From the NCBI GenBank assembly GCA_013036095.1, contig JAAXCW010000002.1:248001-312000 (forward strand): a stretch of 64,000 nt of DNA. The letters are read 5' to 3'. Shown one piece after another: positions 42,988-51,643 of the stretch. Every line of letters starts with the position of its first letter. Positions within the stretch are counted from its first letter, which is position 1. The notes beneath the pieces were generated by a model, which saw only the letters and a list, made by a program, of their open reading frames with translations, made no database searches and was not told the origin of the DNA. This DNA is from Vulcanimicrobiota bacterium. Its GTDB lineage: Bacteria > Vulcanimicrobiota > Vulcanimicrobiia > Vulcanimicrobiales > Vulcanimicrobiaceae. Position numbers and translations under genes: made by a program.

Positions 42988-43568
42988 AATTGAACCGCGT
43001 ATCGTGCGATCGGATCGGCTTCGAGGTTGACGAGCTCTCCGGCCGCGCGCCGGCCGAGCGTCGTCCGCGCCATCGTTTCGGGAATCAGCGCGACTTCGAA
43101 CCAGTGACTCCCGGCGGCCGCGACCGTAACGCTCACCCCGTCCACACTCACGAAGCCTTTTTCGCGAACAAAGGGCCGGAGATTGTGCGGCAGTTCGATG
43201 CGTAGCCGCGCGCCTTGTCCTTCGGGCACGATTGCCAGAACTTTGCCGGCCGCGTCGACGTGCCCGTAAACGAAGTGTCCGCCCATCCGGTCGCCCGCGC
43301 GCAGCGCGTATTCCACGTTGACGACATCGCCTTTGCGCGCGCCGCAGAGAGCCGAACGCGCGAGCGTCTCGGGAACGACGTCGAAAGCGACAACGTTATG
43401 GTCGATTGCGGTGACCGTCAGACAGACGCCGTTGATCGCGATCGAATCTTTGGGTTCGACATCTTCGTCAGACGCGTTTTCGCAACGCACGCGCAAACGA
43501 AGGCCGCCCGCAGCGGCGGGCGCCACGTCTTCTACCGTACCGTTAAACGAAATGATACCGCTAAACAT
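42984..43568 (-). CDS. ribE: Riboflavin synthase alpha subunit
   Basis: A 194-residue two-barrel riboflavin synthase that dismutates two lumazines to riboflavin. Each half carries its signature: MFSGIISFNGTVEDV with DSIAINGVCLTVT, and the interdomain GGHFVYGHVDAAGKVL with FVSVDGVSVTV. The ATG overlaps the end of ribD by 8 bp. It is placed apart from ribBA-ribH, which lie 4-6 kb away on the same strand. Confidence 0.95.
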   Translation of the reverse strand: MFSGIISFNGTVEDVAPAAAGGLRLRVRCENASDEDVEPKDSIAINGVCLTVTAIDHNVVAFDVVPETLARSALCGARKGDVVNVEYALRAGDRMGGHFVYGHVDAAGKVLAIVPEGQGARLRIELPHNLRPFVREKGFVSVDGVSVTVAAAGSHWFEVALIPETMARTTLGRRAAGELVNLEADPIARYAVQL

Positions 43569-44655
43569 GGTGCGGGATGATGCCCGAGATAAGCGCGTCC
43601 GCGCCGATCTGCTCGACGCGATCGATCTGCAGCCGCAGGTTGGCTAAAGCGCTCGTCGTAAATGCGGCGACGGCCGAGGCGCCGCGCAAAAAACGCGGAG
43701 CGATGATCCAATGGAAACGATCGACGAGTCCTTCCTCAAGAAGATGGCCGGCCACAGTGGGGCCTCCTTCGCACAAGAGGCTTGTTATTCCGCGCTCGCG
43801 CAGCGCGCGCAAAGCGGCGGCGAGGTTCAGGCGATCGGAACCGGCTTCGCCGCAGTAGAGAATATCCGCGGTTTTCTCTAACTGCGCGAAACGGTCGCGT
43901 AACCCCGCCGGCGCGAGCACTATGGTCTTGGCGTAACCTTTCTCGGTCTTAAAAACGGCACTCCCGGAGTCGACCGGCGCGGACTCGCAGATCACGACGC
44001 GCTCGTACTCGCGCAATCGTTTGTGTGTTGGACGCACCGTCAGCTGCGGATTATCGATCCGGACCGTGCCCGCGCCAACGGCCGTCGCGTCGTGCGCGAT
44101 GCGCAACTCGCGGACGAATTCGCGCGCTTCTTCTCCGGTCAGCCATTCTTGCACGCCCGGATGCGACGCGATGAACCCATCGAACGAAACGGCCAGTTTC
44201 AGCGAAACGTAGGGACGGTGCGAGCGGATCGCACGCGCAAACGGTTCGATCAACGCATCCGCGCGCGGTTCGTCAAGTACGTCCACGGCGATCTTTCGTT
44301 CCTGAAGGCTCGCTATGCCCGCGCCGTTGGTTTGCGGGTTGGGATCGTGCGCGCCCGCGACGACGCGAGCGAGGCCCGCTTTCGCGATCGCACCGGTGCA
44401 TGGCGGCGTTAACCCCGTATGATTGCACGGCTCCAGCGAGACGTACAGCGTCGCGCCGCGCGCACGTTCGCCGGCGCTTGCGATCGCGTTGATTTCCGCA
44501 TGTGCCTCGCCCGCGCGATGATGGTAACCTTCGCCGACGATCGTTTCGCCGCGCACGAGCACCGCGCCGACCGGCGGGTTGGGCGACGTATTCCCAACGC
44601 CCCGTTCGGCGAGTTCGTATGCGCGATCCAGAAACAGACGATCGAGCCGGTCCAT
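43561..44655 (-). CDS. ribD: Bifunctional riboflavin deaminase/reductase
   Basis: A 364-residue RibD. The N-terminal deaminase has the zinc site HAEINAI and PCNHTGLTPPC, and TSPNPPVGAVLV. The C-terminal reductase has PYVSLKLAVSFDGFIA and LLCEGGPTVAGHLLEEGLVD. It carries out the second and third steps from the GTP cyclohydrolase II product. ATG at 44655 (MDRLDRLFLDRAYELAERGV) is chosen. The open frame above it is read through a dispersed repeat and is not coding. It diverges from comF. Confidence 0.93.
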   Translation of the reverse strand: MDRLDRLFLDRAYELAERGVGNTSPNPPVGAVLVRGETIVGEGYHHRAGEAHAEINAIASAGERARGATLYVSLEPCNHTGLTPPCTGAIAKAGLARVVAGAHDPNPQTNGAGIASLQERKIAVDVLDEPRADALIEPFARAIRSHRPYVSLKLAVSFDGFIASHPGVQEWLTGEEAREFVRELRIAHDATAVGAGTVRIDNPQLTVRPTHKRLREYERVVICESAPVDSGSAVFKTEKGYAKTIVLAPAGLRDRFAQLEKTADILYCGEAGSDRLNLAAALRALRERGITSLLCEGGPTVAGHLLEEGLVDRFHWIIAPRFLRGASAVAAFTTSALANLRLQIDRVEQIGADALISGIIPHHV

Positions 44656-44687
44656 GCCCGGCGCATGGTTCGGGGCCCCGCTCGCGG

Positions 44688-44762
44688 TGTCATGGCGAGC
44701 GGGCGCCATAAGGCGCCCCGGTCGAACCGCGGCCGAGCGAGCGCAGCGAGACGAGGCCCGCG
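44688..44762 (+). repeat. Diverged TCATCCTGAGC repeat between ribD and comF
   Basis: TGTCATGGCGAGC (changed left flank), palindrome GGGCGCC-ATAA-GGCGCCC, CGGTCGAACCGC, then a second palindromic part GAGCGAGCGCAGCGAGAC and the tail GAGGCCCGCG shared with the copy at 58138. It fills the divergent promoter region of ribD and comF. Confidence 0.75.
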
Positions 44763-44792
44763 AGAGCTTGCCGTCCTGCGCCAAGCGCGTGA

Positions 44793-45392
44793 ATGTACCG
44801 CGTGGTGTTTAGGAAAGTGTTGGACTTCGTCTTCCCCCCGCAATGCGGCGGATGCGAGCGGATCGGATCGGGCCTCTGCGACACATGCCTGCCGCCCGGC
44901 GTTCCATTGGAGCGAAGGCTGCCAACGCTAACCGTGCGGGCGCTGGGATTATACGACGGCGCGCTTCGCCGGGCGATACTCGCGCTAAAAACCGGTCGCC
45001 GCGACGTCGCCGAAGCGTTCGCGGTAAGAATGAGCTCGCACATTCCGACCGGCGCGATCGTCGTGCCCGTGCCGACGACCGCCGCGCGGCGCCGGCAGCG
45101 CGGCTTTGACGGCTGCGAGCTCATCGCGCTCATCGCGCGCCTCGCGTGCGAAGCACGCGTCAGCGCCGGTTTGGTGCAAGTGCGTGGTGAAACGCAGCGT
45201 GGACGCAGCCGCGAAGCGCGGCTTACGCACCGTCAGCGTTTTCGCTGGCGAGCACCCCACCTCGACGGTACGCGCGTTATATTGCTCGACGACGTCGTCA
45301 CCACCGGGGCGACGCTTGAATCGTGCGCCGCGACGGTGCGCGCTGCGGGCGGGATAGTCGAGCTTGCCATGACGCTGGCTAGCGTCGGGTAA
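44793..45392 (+). CDS. comF: ComF-family phosphoribosyltransferase-like protein
   Basis: A 199-residue protein of the ComF family involved in DNA uptake. The N-terminal four-cysteine zinc motif (FPPQCGGCERIGSGLCDTC) is followed by the phosphoribosyltransferase fold with VVPVPTTAARRRQRGFDGCE and the PRPP loop VILLDDVVTTGATL. Length is normal. It is alone on the plus strand and its last 14 bases overlap the end of the convergent hydrolase gene. No other competence gene is in the window. Confidence 0.9.
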   Translation: MYRVVFRKVLDFVFPPQCGGCERIGSGLCDTCLPPGVPLERRLPTLTVRALGLYDGALRRAILALKTGRRDVAEAFAVRMSSHIPTGAIVVPVPTTAARRRQRGFDGCELIALIARLACEARVSAGLVQVRGETQRGRSREARLTHRQRFRWRAPHLDGTRVILLDDVVTTGATLESCAATVRAAGGIVELAMTLASVG

Positions 45393-46221
45393 ACTCGAGC
45401 ACGGCCTCGATGAACTGATCACGGCGCGTGATACTTGCCAAGTGTCCCGCGCCGTGTAACGTGCACAGCGACGCTTGCGAAAAGGATTCGCGGAGCGCTT
45501 GGCGCTCGGCCGGCGTAAAGGCAGTGTCGTTATCGGATTCGATGATGAGCGTGCGCCCCGTATACCGGGGGCGGTCATCGAGCCGGAGTGAATCCTCGAC
45601 GCAGGCGCCGAGATTGGCGATACCGCGTTGGCCGACGCGCTCGAGTTCGTCGCGGCCAAAGTACTCCAGCCAAAAATCGCGATCGGGATGCCCGTGCAAC
45701 AGCCGCTTCACCCGTGCGCCGAGCACCGTCACGACGGCCTTGCGCGGAAGATGCTGCGCCGACGAAAGTGCCATTCGAACCATGCGCGCGCGCCGCGCCG
45801 AGTAGCGCGCCGTGTTTGCCAGGATCAGCCCTTTGACCCGCTCGGGAAACGCCGACGCGTAAGCGCGCGCGAAAATCCCGCCGAGCGACTGACCGAGCAG
45901 ATAGCATGATGTGATTCCCGCACCTGCCAGGATCGTCTGCAGCCCCGTAACCGCGTCCGCAACGCGCGCTAGCGTTGCCGGGCACCCGACCGAAAGTACG
46001 CGCGTGTGCTTTTCAAAGCGATCCATCAGATGAAACTGCGATTCCGCGCTGCCGCCGGCGGCCGGCAGCAACACTAACGCCGGCTCGCCGCTGCCGCCAT
46101 CGATAACCTCCCACGCGTGCTCGCCAATAAGGTGCGCGCGCCTTGCGTGAGAGGCTCGAAATTCACCCAGCAACTCCCGAGCGCTACTCGTTGGCGACGA
46201 TCGCATTTTCCAAAACCGCAT
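45379..46221 (-). CDS. Alpha/beta hydrolase
   Basis: A 280-residue alpha/beta-hydrolase fold protein. The nucleophile elbow is LLGQSLGGIFARAYA (Ser), the likely acid lies in IIESDNDTAF and the His in LHGAGHLASI. The oxyanion region is LLPAAGGSAES. Substrate unknown. ATG 46221 lies 38 bp inside the sugar nucleotidyltransferase gene, and ATG 46206 is an alternative. It ends the long minus-strand chain that starts with the glycosyltransferase at 56562. Confidence 0.82.
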   Translation of the reverse strand: MRFWKMRSSPTSSARELLGEFRASHARRAHLIGEHAWEVIDGGSGEPALVLLPAAGGSAESQFHLMDRFEKHTRVLSVGCPATLARVADAVTGLQTILAGAGITSCYLLGQSLGGIFARAYASAFPERVKGLILANTARYSARRARMVRMALSSAQHLPRKAVVTVLGARVKRLLHGHPDRDFWLEYFGRDELERVGQRGIANLGACVEDSLRLDDRPRYTGRTLIIESDNDTAFTPAERQALRESFSQASLCTLHGAGHLASITRRDQFIEAVLEFTRR

Positions 46222-47155
46222 CCGGCGCGACTGCGTAGTTCATCCCGACGATCGTGTCGCGCACTATCGCGCGCGCGCCGATTCGCGACCCTTGCCAAAT
46301 AATGGAACGCTCGATCTGCGCGCCGTCTTCCACCTGCACATCCTCGCCGATGACGCTGAAAGCGTCAATGCGCGCGCTCTTGGCTACTTTGGCGCGCCGG
46401 CCGATCCATGTGCTGCCGTCTGCGGAGATGCCGGGCATCCTCAATCTCCCCGTCAGAACGTCGGCGGTCGCGGCGCGGTATTCGGCGGGCGTGCCGATGT
46501 CGTGCCACTGCGCGCCGCGCGCATCGAATCCATAGAACGCTGCTCCGGCTTGCTGCAGCGACGGAAACACGTCTTTTCCAAAATCGTAAAACTCGTTTGC
46601 GGGAATGTGGTCGAAAATTTTCGGCGTAAAAACATAAATGCCCGTGTTCACGAGTTTGCTGCGCTCGGTGCCTTTGGCGGGCTTCTCTTGAAAACCGGTA
46701 ATCTTATCCGAAGCATCCGTCACGACGACCCCGTATTGATCGACTTCCTCACGCTCCACCAGGCCGATGGTAGCGAGGGCGTTTTTTCCCTTGTGGAAGG
46801 CGACGACGCGGTCGAGCGGCATGTCAGTTAAATCGTCGCACCCGATGACGACGAATGAATCGCCGCTCAAAAACCATTGCATCTGCTTGACGGCGCCGGC
46901 GCTGCCAAGCAGCTCCTTTTCGTGCAAGTATTCGATGCGCGCGCCGTATGCCGACCCGTCGCCAAGCGCCTCGACGATCATCTCTGCAAGATAGTGCACG
47001 TTGATCGCGATCTCGTCGAATCCGTACGATGTGAGATACTGAATCAAGTGAACGGCGTTGGGTGATCCCACGACCGGTACGAGCGGCTTGGGCACTTGTT
47101 TGGTCAGCGGATAAAGCCGCGTGCTCAGACCGCCGGCCAAAATCATCGCGCGCAC
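46184..47155 (-). CDS. Sugar-1-phosphate nucleotidyltransferase
   Basis: A 323-residue NDP-sugar pyrophosphorylase: MILAGGLSTRLYPLTKQVPK (signature and phosphate loop), IGCDDLTDMPLD, the substrate loop ITGFQEKPAKG, and a C-terminal left-handed beta-helix of hexapeptide repeats (GRRAKVAKSARIDAFSVIGE). It makes an activated sugar, most like mannose-1-phosphate guanylyltransferase or glucose-1-phosphate transferases. GTG at 47155 shares a base with the upstream TAG. It pairs with the WecG/TagA-type transferase just before it, suggesting an envelope or exopolysaccharide role. Confidence 0.88.
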   Translation of the reverse strand: MRAMILAGGLSTRLYPLTKQVPKPLVPVVGSPNAVHLIQYLTSYGFDEIAINVHYLAEMIVEALGDGSAYGARIEYLHEKELLGSAGAVKQMQWFLSGDSFVVIGCDDLTDMPLDRVVAFHKGKNALATIGLVEREEVDQYGVVVTDASDKITGFQEKPAKGTERSKLVNTGIYVFTPKIFDHIPANEFYDFGKDVFPSLQQAGAAFYGFDARGAQWHDIGTPAEYRAATADVLTGRLRMPGISADGSTWIGRRAKVAKSARIDAFSVIGEDVQVEDGAQIERSIIWQGSRIGARAIVRDTIVGMNYAVAPDAVLENAIVANE

Positions 47156-47895
47156 TACGTTCTCCCGCGCGCGAAGCGGTTGCGGACGTTTTCACCGGCT
47201 ACCAGGAGCACGAAGTACGGAAGCGCGAGCTGGCGCCGCCAGCGCTGCGGCTGCGTCACCAACCGGTAAAGCCATTCAAGATGCGCCCGCCGCCAGCCGT
47301 CCGGCGCGCGCCGCACATTCCCGCTGATGACGTCGAAGGAGCCGCCGACGCCGATTCCCACGCCGCAGCCCGTCTGCGCCAAATGTTCCGAGAGCCAAAA
47401 CTCTTGTCGGGGAAAGCCCATGCCGGCAAAGAGAATGCGTGCGCCGCTCGCGCGGATGGCGTCTGCTACATTCGAAGACTCGGCGTCGCTGAAGTAGCCG
47501 TCACGCGCACCTGCGATCTCGAGTCCCGGGTGTCGCGATCGCAGCGTATCAGCCGCGCGCTGCGCAATTCCAGGAGCTCCGCCCAGTAAATAGACCGGGA
47601 GGCTTTCCTCGGCCGCGCGCGCGCAGACGTGCTCGATCAGATCGACGCCGGCAACTCGCTCGCGCAGCTTGGCCCCGCGTGCACGCGCCGCGCCCAGTAA
47701 TCCTACCGTGTCGCAGAGTGAGAGCGCGCTGGCATTTACGACCGCGCGATACTTCTCGTCGCGTCGCGCGTAAACGACCATTTCCGTTCCCAGGGTAACG
47801 ACTTGTGCACCCGCTCCTTCGCGCGCATAGCGCAGAACAGCGTCCGTGGCCTGATCGGAATCGATTGGGTCGAGTTTACACCCGAGAATAATCAT
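47155..47895 (-). CDS. WecG/TagA/CpsF-family glycosyltransferase
   Basis: A 246-residue GT26 enzyme that adds N-acetylmannosamine or a similar sugar to a polyprenyl-linked acceptor. Motifs: CKLDPIDSDQATDAVLR, VTLGTEMVVYARRD, RVAGVDLIEHV, VYLLGGAPGIAQRAADTL, FAGMGFPRQEFWLSEH and GVGGSFDVISGNVRRAPDGW. ATG at 47895 lies within the last codons of dapA, so it is coupled to it. The preceding open frame to 47946 is ignored. It works on the cytoplasmic face of the membrane. Confidence 0.9.
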   Translation of the reverse strand: MIILGCKLDPIDSDQATDAVLRYAREGAGAQVVTLGTEMVVYARRDEKYRAVVNASALSLCDTVGLLGAARARGAKLRERVAGVDLIEHVCARAAEESLPVYLLGGAPGIAQRAADTLRSRHPGLEIAGARDGYFSDAESSNVADAIRASGARILFAGMGFPRQEFWLSEHLAQTGCGVGIGVGGSFDVISGNVRRAPDGWRRAHLEWLYRLVTQPQRWRRQLALPYFVLLVAGENVRNRFARGRT

Positions 47896-48766
47896 ACTGC
47901 GAAAGCAGCGGCCGAAGATTGCGCGCGAGATGCTCGGGCATCGCATCGAGCGGCAGACGGCATTCGCCTACCGCAAAGCCCAGCTGCTTCATCGCCCACT
48001 TCACCGGAATCGGACTGGTCGTTGCAAACAGCGCATCGATCAGCGGCAAGAGCGATCCATGAATGCGCGCAGCTTCCGCCGCGTCGCCATTCTTGTATGC
48101 GCGCATCATTGCGACGTACTCACGCGAGCACAAATGCGACGCAACGCCCACGACTCCGTCGGCGCCCATCGCCAGGCATGGGAGAAACAAATGGTCGTCG
48201 CCGGCCCAGAGGGTAAATCCGGGTTCCCGGTCGCGCAGGATAAAGCCGATCTGCCGCAGATCGCCGCTGGACTCTTTCACGCCCACGATGTTTTTGTGCG
48301 CGCGCGCCAGTTCGAGCAGCGTTTCGGGCAGCATGTTGATGCCCGTGCGGCCCGGGATGTTGTAGATGACGATCGGCAGCACGGTCGCTTGGGCGATTGC
48401 GCCGAAGTGCGCGATCATGCCGCTCTGCGGCGGCTTGTTGTAGTAAGGAACCACGGCCAAAATGCCGTCCGCGCCGGCTTTCTCGGCGGCTTTCACCGAA
48501 CGCACGGAGTCGCGCGTGTCGTTGCTGCCCGCATTGGCAATCACGGCCGCGCGGTCGCCGAGTTCGTCCTTGACCGCCGAAAACAAGCGCAGGCGCTCGT
48601 CGGGCGTCATCGTCTGGCCCTCGCCCGTTGAGCCGGCAACCACCAATCCGTCGTTTCCGCGTTCGACAAGCCAGGAAGCCACGCGCGCTGCCTCGCGGTA
48701 ATCGACTTCGCCGCCGCCGTCGAACGGCGTAATCATGGCGGTCACGATCGCTCCGAGCTTCTTCAT
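47876..48766 (-). CDS. dapA: 4-hydroxy-tetrahydrodipicolinate synthase
   Basis: A 296-residue DapA condensing pyruvate with aspartate semialdehyde. Signatures: GSTGEGQTMTPDER, AVVPYYNKPPQSGMIAHF, the catalytic Tyr region IVIYNIPGRTGINM and the Schiff-base lysine in IVGVKESSGDL. Its ATG overlaps the lysC stop by 4 bp. It is the last diaminopimelate gene of the dapB-asd-lysC-dapA run. Confidence 0.95.
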   Translation of the reverse strand: MKKLGAIVTAMITPFDGGGEVDYREAARVASWLVERGNDGLVVAGSTGEGQTMTPDERLRLFSAVKDELGDRAAVIANAGSNDTRDSVRSVKAAEKAGADGILAVVPYYNKPPQSGMIAHFGAIAQATVLPIVIYNIPGRTGINMLPETLLELARAHKNIVGVKESSGDLRQIGFILRDREPGFTLWAGDDHLFLPCLAMGADGVVGVASHLCSREYVAMMRAYKNGDAAEAARIHGSLLPLIDALFATTSPIPVKWAMKQLGFAVGECRLPLDAMPEHLARNLRPLLSQYDYSRV

Positions 48767-50001
48767 GTGGTAACCGTCTTTTCGTCCGTGCCCGCTTTGT
48801 CATCCTGAGTGGCCAAATGGAACTCATCGTGTACGGCTTGCTCGGCGCGCGCGGCGTCATCGGAGGGAATGAGGATCGAAACCGTGATGTTGCTGTCGGT
48901 GGCATGAATGATTTCAACGTTCGCCGCCGAGAGCGCTGAGACGATGCGGTGAATGACGCCCGGCTCGTAGCGCATGCCTTCGCCGACGACCGAAAGCTTC
49001 GAGCATGCCTCTCGGACCCGCACGGCCACATTGAGGTCGCCCAGCAGTTTGCGAATATCTTCGCCTCGGTCGCCTTCAACGACAAACATGACGCCGGCCT
49101 GATTGATCGTCACCTGATCGATGGAAATGTTCGCTGACGCCAGGCGTTCGAACATGTGCATCTCGACTTGCATGCGGCGCTGCCGATCTTCGATGTCGCC
49201 GCGAATAGCGCGGATCCAGGTCACGCGGCCTGACGCCGTAACTCCCGTGACCGGTTTGCGCGGCTCGAGCCGCGCGTCGACGACGGTGCCTTCTCCGGTC
49301 GCCAAGCTGCGAATCGCGTACGGCATGCGCATGCGCTGCGCGTAGTCCGCCGCCTTGTGATGCATGATTTTCGCGCCGTGCTGGGCGAGTTCGGTCATCT
49401 CTTCGAGGCTCGCTCGATCGATCGTGTGCGCGCCGTTCACCCGCCGCGGATCGGCGGTCATCGCGCCCGCAACGTCGGTGTAGACGTCAATGCGCTCCGC
49501 ATCGAGCGCATGCCCGAGCGCGATTGCCGTGAGGTCGGTGCCGCCCCGCCCCAGCGTCGTGATCTCGCCGTTTTCGCTGATGCCCTGAAAGCCGGCGATG
49601 ACGGGAACTTTCTTCGCCTCAAGGACCTTGCGCACGCGCTGCGGCTCGACGCGTATGATCGTCGCGTCGCCGTGCACGTCGTCGGTGATTATTCCCGACT
49701 GCGCGCCGCTGAGCGCCACTGCCGCGATGCCGTCACTTTCCAATTCGCTCGCGAGAACCGCGGCCGAGATAAGTTCACCCGACGCCAGCAGCATATCCGC
49801 GTTCGGGCCGCTGCGCGCGTCGCCGATGAGTGAGAGCAGCGAGTCGGTCGCGTACGGTTCGGGCGCGCGACCCATCGCGGAAACGACGGCGACCGGAGAT
49901 TCTCCGCGCTCCAACGCTTCGCGTATTCGCTCAACGGCAATGCGGCGCGTTTCAGGCGACGCAACCGAGGTGCCGCCGAACTTCAGCACAGCGACCTTCA
50001 T
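48763..50001 (-). CDS. lysC: Aspartate kinase
   Basis: A 412-residue monofunctional aspartokinase: MKVAVLKFGGTSVASPETRR, GFQGISENGEITTLGRGGTD, and C-terminal tandem ACT domains (SIDQVTINQAGVMFVVEGDR, KLSVVGEGMRYEPGVIHR) that usually bind lysine or threonine as feedback inhibitors. ATG at 50001 overlaps the asd stop. The final residues (ATQDDKAGTDEKTV) read through a partial dispersed repeat. Confidence 0.95.
   Translation of the reverse strand: MKVAVLKFGGTSVASPETRRIAVERIREALERGESPVAVVSAMGRAPEPYATDSLLSLIGDARSGPNADMLLASGELISAAVLASELESDGIAAVALSGAQSGIITDDVHGDATIIRVEPQRVRKVLEAKKVPVIAGFQGISENGEITTLGRGGTDLTAIALGHALDAERIDVYTDVAGAMTADPRRVNGAHTIDRASLEEMTELAQHGAKIMHHKAADYAQRMRMPYAIRSLATGEGTVVDARLEPRKPVTGVTASGRVTWIRAIRGDIEDRQRRMQVEMHMFERLASANISIDQVTINQAGVMFVVEGDRGEDIRKLLGDLNVAVRVREACSKLSVVGEGMRYEPGVIHRIVSALSAANVEIIHATDSNITVSILIPSDDAARAEQAVHDEFHLATQDDKAGTDEKTVTT
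48799..48813 (+). repeat. Left half of a TCATCCTGAGC repeat at the lysC 3' end
   Basis: TTGTCATCCTGAGTGG, with no palindrome or right flank after it. It encodes TQDDK in the aspartokinase tail, the same peptide other copies encode in xdhA and purL. Confidence 0.6.
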
Positions 50002-50912
50002 CTTGGCCCGCGCGCGATCAAAAGTTCCAATATCTGCACGGCATTGGTCGCCGCGCCTTTGCGCAGCTGATCGCCGACGACCCACATTTGAAAGTGCCGC
50101 TTGTCGTCGCCGGCGTAACGTAACCGGGCAACGTGCACATCGTCCGTGCCCTCAACCTCGCGCGGCGTGACAACGCCTTCGCGGTGCAAGACAACGCCCG
50201 GCGCGCGCTCCAGCGCTTGCGCGAGCGCTTCTACCGGAGCCTCGCATTCCGTTTCAAAAAACACCGCCTCGGAGTGTGCCGTACGCACAGGCACGCGAAC
50301 AGTCGTCGCATATAATGGAAGCGAGGGAAGATCCAGAATTTTGCGCGTCTCGTCGCGCACTTTCGTTTCTTCGCCGCTGTAGCCGTCATCGCCGAACTCG
50401 CCGATCAGCGGCACGACGTTTCGAATGAACGCACCCTTACCCGCGTCGAACTCCTCTAGCGGGCCGCGCCCCGCGCCGCTGACGGCTTGGTACGTCGCAA
50501 CGTTGACCAATTTCAACCCAACCGTATCACGAACCGGCGCCAGCGCCATGCACAAAATAATTGCCGTGCAATTCCCTACCGGAAAGAGACGGTGATCCGG
50601 AAGAATCGACGCAGCGTTGATCTCGGGCACGACCAATGGCACGTCCGCGCGCATCCGGTAGGTGGAACTGTTGTCGATCACAACTCCGCCGCGCTCCAGA
50701 ATCGGCGGCACGAACTGCGAACTCGCCTCATCCGATCCCGCAAAGAAGACTGTATCGAACGGCTCCAATGCTTCGCTCGACGTTTCCAGGACGCCGTTGC
50801 GCGCATGTGACGCGAACAAACCCAAGCGTTCCGCCGGGATCTTCCGCTCACGCAACACCTGTACGATCGTTTCACCGACCGCTCCGGTCGCTCCAACTAC
50901 GGCGATGTTCAC
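49998..50912 (-). CDS. asd: Aspartate-semialdehyde dehydrogenase
   Basis: A 304-residue enzyme that reduces aspartyl phosphate. The N-terminal NADP motif is MNIAVVGATGAVGETIVQVL, the active-site Cys is in FPVGNCTAIILCMAL, and the substrate region has TYQAVSGAGRGPLEEF. It is somewhat shorter than the usual 330-340 residues. A repeat copy separates its start from dapB upstream, while its stop overlaps lysC. Confidence 0.95.
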   Translation of the reverse strand: MNIAVVGATGAVGETIVQVLRERKIPAERLGLFASHARNGVLETSSEALEPFDTVFFAGSDEASSQFVPPILERGGVVIDNSSTYRMRADVPLVVPEINAASILPDHRLFPVGNCTAIILCMALAPVRDTVGLKLVNVATYQAVSGAGRGPLEEFDAGKGAFIRNVVPLIGEFGDDGYSGEETKVRDETRKILDLPSLPLYATTVRVPVRTAHSEAVFFETECEAPVEALAQALERAPGVVLHREGVVTPREVEGTDDVHVARLRYAGDDKRHFQMWVVGDQLRKGAATNAVQILELLIARGPR

Positions 50913-50917
50913 CTAAT

Positions 50918-50952
50918 TGTCATCCTGAGCGGGCGCCACAAGGCGCCCCGGT
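50918..50952 (+). repeat. TCATCCTGAGC repeat, GGGCGCC type, between dapB and asd
   Basis: TTGTCATCCTGAGC, palindrome GGGCGCC-ACAA-GGCGCCC, then CGGTGCGA, a truncated right flank. It lies in the only non-coding gap of the dapB-asd-lysC-dapA chain. Confidence 0.8.
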
Positions 50953-50956
50953 GCGA

Positions 50957-51643
50957 TCATAACTTGAGCCCAACCTCTAAAGATTTAAGCGAACGCACGT
51001 AGCGAATCGCCGCAATAATGCCCGGCGCGAACGACTCGCTCGAAAAAGAGTCGTGACGGATCGTGAGCAGCTCGCCTTCGTTTGAGAACAGCACTTCCTG
51101 ATGCGAAAGCAGCCCCTTCATGCGGATGCTATGGATCGGAACGTCGGCGCGGCCCCCGCCCACATGAATGCGATCCGCCGTCGCCGATGCGGTACCACTT
51201 GGCTTATCGCGCTTATCCGCGCGGTGCATTTCCACGATTTCAACCGATGGAAAAAACTTCGCGGCTTGTTCGGCAAAATTCATCATAAGGATTGCGCCCA
51301 TCGCAAAGTTCGGAACGATTAGCGCGCCGGTTTTGTGCCGCTCGCAAAGCTTTTCTAATTCGGCCCGCTCAGCGGCATTCCACTCGCTCGATCCGACGAC
51401 CGGCGAGATACCGCGCTCCACGGCGGCGCGCGCGACGGCCTGCGTCACCGGACGCGGCGTAAAGTCCACGACGACATCAGGTTTGCGCTGGTCGAGCAGT
51501 TGCTCGACGTTATCGTAGATCCCGATCGATTGATCCGCGGAGCGCGCAAAACCACCGGCAAATTCTAAATCCGGCTCCCTCTTAATCGCCTCGAACGCGA
51601 GGCGCCCCATGCGGCCTTGAACGCCGGAAACCGCAACCTTCAC
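50957..51643 (-). CDS. dapB: 4-hydroxy-tetrahydrodipicolinate reductase
   Basis: A 228-residue DapB: KVAVSGVQGRMGRLAFEAI (nucleotide fold), VVVDFTPRPVTQAVARAAVE, GALIVPNFAMGAILMMNF and the active-site region EMHRADKRDKPSGTA, where the classical H-H-x-x-K-x-D is reduced to H-R-A-D-K-R-D. It is short for the family (260-270 residues are usual). GTG at 51643 overlaps the stop of the upstream membrane gene (GTGA). Confidence 0.92.
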   Translation of the reverse strand: MKVAVSGVQGRMGRLAFEAIKREPDLEFAGGFARSADQSIGIYDNVEQLLDQRKPDVVVDFTPRPVTQAVARAAVERGISPVVGSSEWNAAERAELEKLCERHKTGALIVPNFAMGAILMMNFAEQAAKFFPSVEIVEMHRADKRDKPSGTASATADRIHVGGGRADVPIHSIRMKGLLSHQEVLFSNEGELLTIRHDSFSSESFAPGIIAAIRYVRSLKSLEVGLKL

